From contig JAHCIT010000001.1 of the NCBI GenBank assembly GCA_026129095.1, positions 124,001 through 188,000 of the forward strand: a stretch of DNA of 64,000 nt. Reading direction: 5' to 3'. A program made the translations under genes and the position numbers. A model generated the notes under the pieces. That model made no database searches. It saw only the letters and a program-made list of their open reading frames with translations, and was not told where the DNA came from. Below are positions 63,297-64,000 of the stretch, one piece after another. Origin of the DNA: Deltaproteobacteria bacterium. Lineage in GTDB: Bacteria; JAGRBM01; JAHCIT01. Every line of letters begins with the position of its first letter. Within the stretch, counting starts at the first letter, position 1.

Positions 63297-64000
63297 TCAG
63301 TACTGCCGGACCTGCTTCTGGAGCATGCCCTTCTCGCTGAACCAGTTGATGGCCTTGAGGAAAAATACCTCAGGCGGACTGGGATCGGGCAGGCGCAGAA
63401 CGCGGCGATCCCCGTCGCCCCCATTCACCGAACCCGGTTTTGCCTTGAGGTAACGCTCGGTGAACCAGCTGTAGCGCGGCGGCTTGCCGGAGAACTTCGC
63501 CCCCAGTTCGCCGAGGGCCGCGCAGGCTTTGGAAGCAAGAAGCGGAACAGGACGGCCAGAGACCGGCCGCTTGATGAGAAAGTCGATCATCTGGAAAATG
63601 TCCTGTGTCGAGAGGTATTCGGCCGACAGGATATATTCGTGGCCAGGGAGTCCGCGCTCCAGTGCCAGGACCGTGTGCTCGGCGCAGTCCTCCACGTCGA
63701 TGACACCGGTTCCGCCACGCGGGTAGCGGGTGAGGTCGCCCTTTACATAGTCAATAATTGCCTGTCCCATCGGGGAAGGCTTGGCGTCGCGAGGACCAGC
63801 CATCACGGCCGGATGAACTGTTACCACATGCATGCCATGCTTAATGTTCTCGAAGGCGATCTCGGCGGCGCGCATCTTGGTACGCGACAGCTCGCCAGGT
63901 ACCCCCCTTGGCACCGCCAGCGAGCCGACGTAAACGGCCCTTTTCACCCTGTGCTGCCGGGCGACCTGAAAGACATTGGCCGTACCAACGATATTTGTGA
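63297..64000 (-). CDS. NAD-dependent epimerase/dehydratase family protein (partial, N-terminus off window)
   Basis: The frame is open to the window edge; about 234 codons of the C-terminal part are visible. TNIVGTANVFQVARQHRVKR is the standard SDR-extended strand and the RAVYVGS segment carries the catalytic-Ser region. The YxxxK motif is altered: the Lys in ELSRTK is present but the Tyr four residues before is Leu. VTVHPAVMAGPRD and VIDVEDCAEHTVLALE complete the family match (dihydroflavonol reductase/HpnA-like). It converges on the GH5 gene. Substrate unknown, and activity doubtful because of the Tyr loss unless another Tyr takes its role. Confidence 0.8.
   Translation of the reverse strand, partial: TNIVGTANVFQVARQHRVKRAVYVGSLAVPRGVPGELSRTKMRAAEIAFENIKHGMHVVTVHPAVMAGPRDAKPSPMGQAIIDYVKGDLTRYPRGGTGVIDVEDCAEHTVLALERGLPGHEYILSAEYLSTQDIFQMIDFLIKRPVSGRPVPLLASKACAALGELGAKFSGKPPRYSWFTERYLKAKPGSVNGGDGDRRVLRLPDPSPPEVFFLKAINWFSEKGMLQKQVRQY

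Noticed and set aside
1-64000. CRISPR arrays, insertion sequences, integrases or attachment sites
   Set aside because: I saw no regularly spaced repeats, transposase or integrase motifs, and the tRNA 3' ends have no nearby duplicate or integrase gene.

Overview
The window is about 64 kb of GC-rich, densely coding chromosome from a Gram-negative bacterium. Outer-membrane traits are plain: several lipobox lipoproteins, an apolipoprotein N-acyltransferase, a lipase-specific foldase, and a complete RND/adaptor/outer-membrane-factor metal pump. The dnaG-rpoD pair, the rimP-nusA-infB cluster and the mix of MpaB-type oxygenase, FATP-type acyl-CoA synthetase and NtrB-like signalling fit a deltaproteobacterial-grade lineage (Myxococcota, Desulfobacterota, Bdellovibrionota or a relative). 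That placement is inference; no rRNA gene is present. I see no insertion sequence, prophage, integrase or CRISPR array.

Layout. 1-3641 (minus): a partial polyprenyl-phosphate GT2 followed by two tandem GT39-type membrane glycosyltransferases. 3.7-8.7 kb (plus): rimP-nusA-infB behind a leader with a palindrome and a terminator-like hairpin. 8.9-10.9 kb: two paralogous six-cysteine lipoproteins, each with nearly the same intrinsic terminator. 10.9-15.2 kb (minus): an operon of a CrtC/AttH-like protein, a PEP-synthase-like protein and a GT2. 15.4-26.6 kb: an NFU-type Fe-S carrier, a GT2, a thiolase, rpoD, dnaG, an orphan lipase foldase, a secreted protein of unknown function and a membrane diguanylate cyclase. 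26.7-37.2 kb: acetyl-CoA synthetase, a PgaB-like GHL protein, cobalamin adenosyltransferase, dual-specificity phosphatase, aldehyde dehydrogenase, cupin, FATP-type synthetase, tRNA-Arg, CoA pyrophosphatase, PilZ and an alpha/beta hydrolase.

37.2-43.1 kb is a compact plus-strand operon: lipoprotein, GT4, GT2, lnt and a DUF3299 protein. It is followed by a divergent receiver protein and PAS histidine kinase, a mannose-1-phosphate guanylyltransferase-like gene, a Crp/Fnr regulator, a small protein made of two repeats, and a UbiB kinase fused to a cyclic-nucleotide-binding domain. 49.8-56.0 kb carries tRNA-Gly with a clear promoter and a czc-type heavy-metal efflux operon led by a small metal-ligand-rich periplasmic protein. 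56.1-64.0 kb holds an NMO-like flavoprotein lacking the usual His, an MpaB-family oxygenase divergent from a dicarboxylate symporter, a membrane-embedded sigma-54 activator, an endoglycoceramidase-like GH5 enzyme with a candidate sigma-54 promoter, and a partial SDR.

The strongest candidates for something new are the sigma-54 activator/GH5 pair, the CrtC-like/PEP-synthase-like/GT2 operon, the cNMP-UbiB fusion and the orphan lipase foldase beside a secreted protein of unknown function. All gaps between genes are under 300 bases.
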